Assembly (NCBI GenBank): GCA_025356925.1
Contig: JANXQE010000795.1
Coordinates: 1-8,105 of the forward strand
Origin: Limisphaerales bacterium
Lineage (GTDB): Bacteria > Verrucomicrobiota > Verrucomicrobiia > Limisphaerales > UBA8199
Reading direction: 5' to 3'
Length of the DNA stretch: 8,105 nucleotides
Positions 7,431 to 8,105 of the stretch are shown in pieces. The stretch's first letter is position 1. Each line of letters opens with the position of its first letter. The position numbers and the translations under genes were made by a program. The notes under the pieces were generated by a model. That model saw only the letters and a list, made by a program, of their open reading frames with translations. It did not search any database and was not told the DNA's origin.

Positions 7431-8105
7431 TTAGGCCTCCATTTGAGCCATAATGCCCGCGGCACATTCGGCCACGACCGGATCGTTGATGTCGCGCGGG
7501 CGTGGAAGGTTAATGGTGATGTCCGCTTTGACTCGGCCCGGCCGGCCGGAAAAAACCAGCACGCGATCTCCCAGACAAGCCGCCTCGCGCGCGTCGTGCG
7601 TCACCAGGATGATCGTTTTGCCGGTGCGCTGGTGAATTTCCTGGAGGTCTCCGTAGAGCTTGGCGCGGGTTAAGGCGTCCAATGCGCCAAACGGCTCATC
7701 CACCAGCAACACTTTCGGATCGGGCGCCAGAGCTCGGGCAAGCGCGACCCGTTGTTTCATCCCGCCCGAAAGCTCGTGAATCCGCGCCTTTTCGAACTCG
7801 CCAAGATGGACCATTTGGAGGAACTGACGCGCGTGCGCTCGGCGAGCTCCAGGTTTGAACCGGAACTGGCGTTTCAGGCCGTACATAACGTTCTGGATCA
7901 CATTCAGCCAGGGAAACAGGCCGTGCTCCTGGAACATCATGAGTCGATCGTGATGCGGCCCGTCCACCGTCCTTCCATCCAGTGTGATTTCCCCCTCGGT
8001 GACGTCTTCAAATCCGGCGATGATGTTGAGCAGGGTCGATTTGCCGCACCCGGACGGGCCAAAGAAAATCACAAATTCACCTTCCCGGATTTCGAGATTG
8101 ACCGG
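7431..8105 (-). CDS. ABC importer ATPase, SsuB/TauB-type, 5' end outside window
   Basis: This is the nucleotide-binding subunit that powers the adjacent permease by ATP hydrolysis at the cytoplasmic face of the membrane. The visible 224 residues (numbered from the first whole codon at 8105) carry the full motif set: Walker A GPSGCGKST at 16-24, Q-loop glutamine 59 in MMFQEHGLFPW, signature LSGGMKQR at 112-119, Walker B VLLVDE at 132-137 followed by D-loop ALD at 141-143, and H-loop histidine 170 in VTHDA. The motif spacing and the MMFQEHGLFPW and VFSGRPGRV stretches fit the COG1116 group. The frame is open to the edge (PVNLEIREGEF before Walker A), so a GTG at 8072 is an internal valine; about 25-35 N-terminal residues are missing. 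It precedes the permease in one transcript, with stop and next start 4 bases apart. Confidence 0.95.
   Translation of the reverse strand, partial: PVNLEIREGEFVIFFGPSGCGKSTLLNIIAGFEDVTEGEITLDGRTVDGPHHDRLMMFQEHGLFPWLNVIQNVMYGLKRQFRFKPGARRAHARQFLQMVHLGEFEKARIHELSGGMKQRVALARALAPDPKVLLVDEPFGALDALTRAKLYGDLQEIHQRTGKTIILVTHDAREAACLGDRVLVFSGRPGRVKADITINLPRPRDINDPVVAECAAGIMAQMEA
7436..7440 (-). promoter_or_regulatory. Ribosome binding site for the permease, inside the ATPase 3' end
   Basis: GGAGG on the minus strand overlaps the last codons of the ATPase and sits 9 bases before the ATG at 7426-7424. It supports that ATG over the upstream ATG at 7465 and implies coupled translation of the two subunits. 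Confidence 0.65.

Noticed and set aside
6794..7453. 219-codon plus-strand open frame opposite the permease
   Set aside because: It is very rich in Q, R, H and E as expected for the antisense of a hydrophobic membrane protein; the minus strand carries clear permease motifs.
7427..7465. Longer permease start at ATG 7465
   Set aside because: It overlaps the ATPase end and lacks a good ribosome binding site, while ATG 7426 has GGAGG at 9 bases and gives the usual family N-terminus.
8070..8072. GTG as the ATPase start
   Set aside because: Walker A begins 4 residues later, so an N-terminal strand would be missing; the frame is open to the window edge with family-like sequence.
1..8105. CRISPR array, tRNA/rRNA, insertion sequence, toxin-antitoxin or defence cassette
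   Set aside because: I looked on both strands and saw no regularly spaced repeats, cloverleaf, transposase motifs or paired small genes of that kind.

Overview
The window looks like a chromosomal segment of a Verrucomicrobiota bacterium or close PVC relative, probably free-living and polysaccharide-degrading. The strongest clue is the 982-residue protein at 3390-6338. It combines a beta-propeller, helical repeats and a C-terminal CxxCH heme domain, an architecture typical of Verrucomicrobia and Planctomycetes. A secreted DUF5060/GH-A glycosidase and short GC-rich dispersed palindromes fit the same lineage. The lineage call rests on protein family resemblance, not on a marker gene.

Layout. 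(1) Positions 1-1888, minus strand: a secreted clan GH-A (GH5-like) glycoside hydrolase whose 3' end lies beyond the left edge. It keeps a nearly complete set of GH-A catalytic residues. (2) Positions 1889-2150: a divergent intergenic gap with a weak hairpin and a textbook plus-strand intrinsic terminator only 23 bases before the next start codon, with no recognisable gene upstream for it to serve. (3) Positions 2151-3338, plus strand: a 395-residue protein of unknown function with one membrane anchor. (4) Positions 3390-6338, plus strand: the exported PVC-type cytochrome/propeller protein, 51 bases downstream of the previous gene with no terminator between, so the two may be co-transcribed. 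(5) Positions 6339-6643: a convergent intergenic region holding a 7-base tandem repeat, a 20-base palindrome and what looks like a fragment of a decayed gene. (6) Positions 6644-8105, minus strand: a tightly coupled permease and ATPase pair of the SsuBC/TauBC-type ABC importer family; the ATPase is cut by the right edge.

How the genes may relate. The glycosidase and the cytochrome protein both carry export signals and would act outside the cytoplasm, one on glycans and the other on an unknown, possibly oxidisable, substrate. The unknown membrane protein might accompany the cytochrome protein, but only gene spacing supports that. The ABC importer is a separate unit and its substrate-binding protein is not in view. 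I see no CRISPR array, tRNA, rRNA, transposase, toxin-antitoxin pair or defence system. I did not find a convincing new system. The best leads are the unknown membrane protein, the orphan terminator and the decayed-gene/palindrome region.
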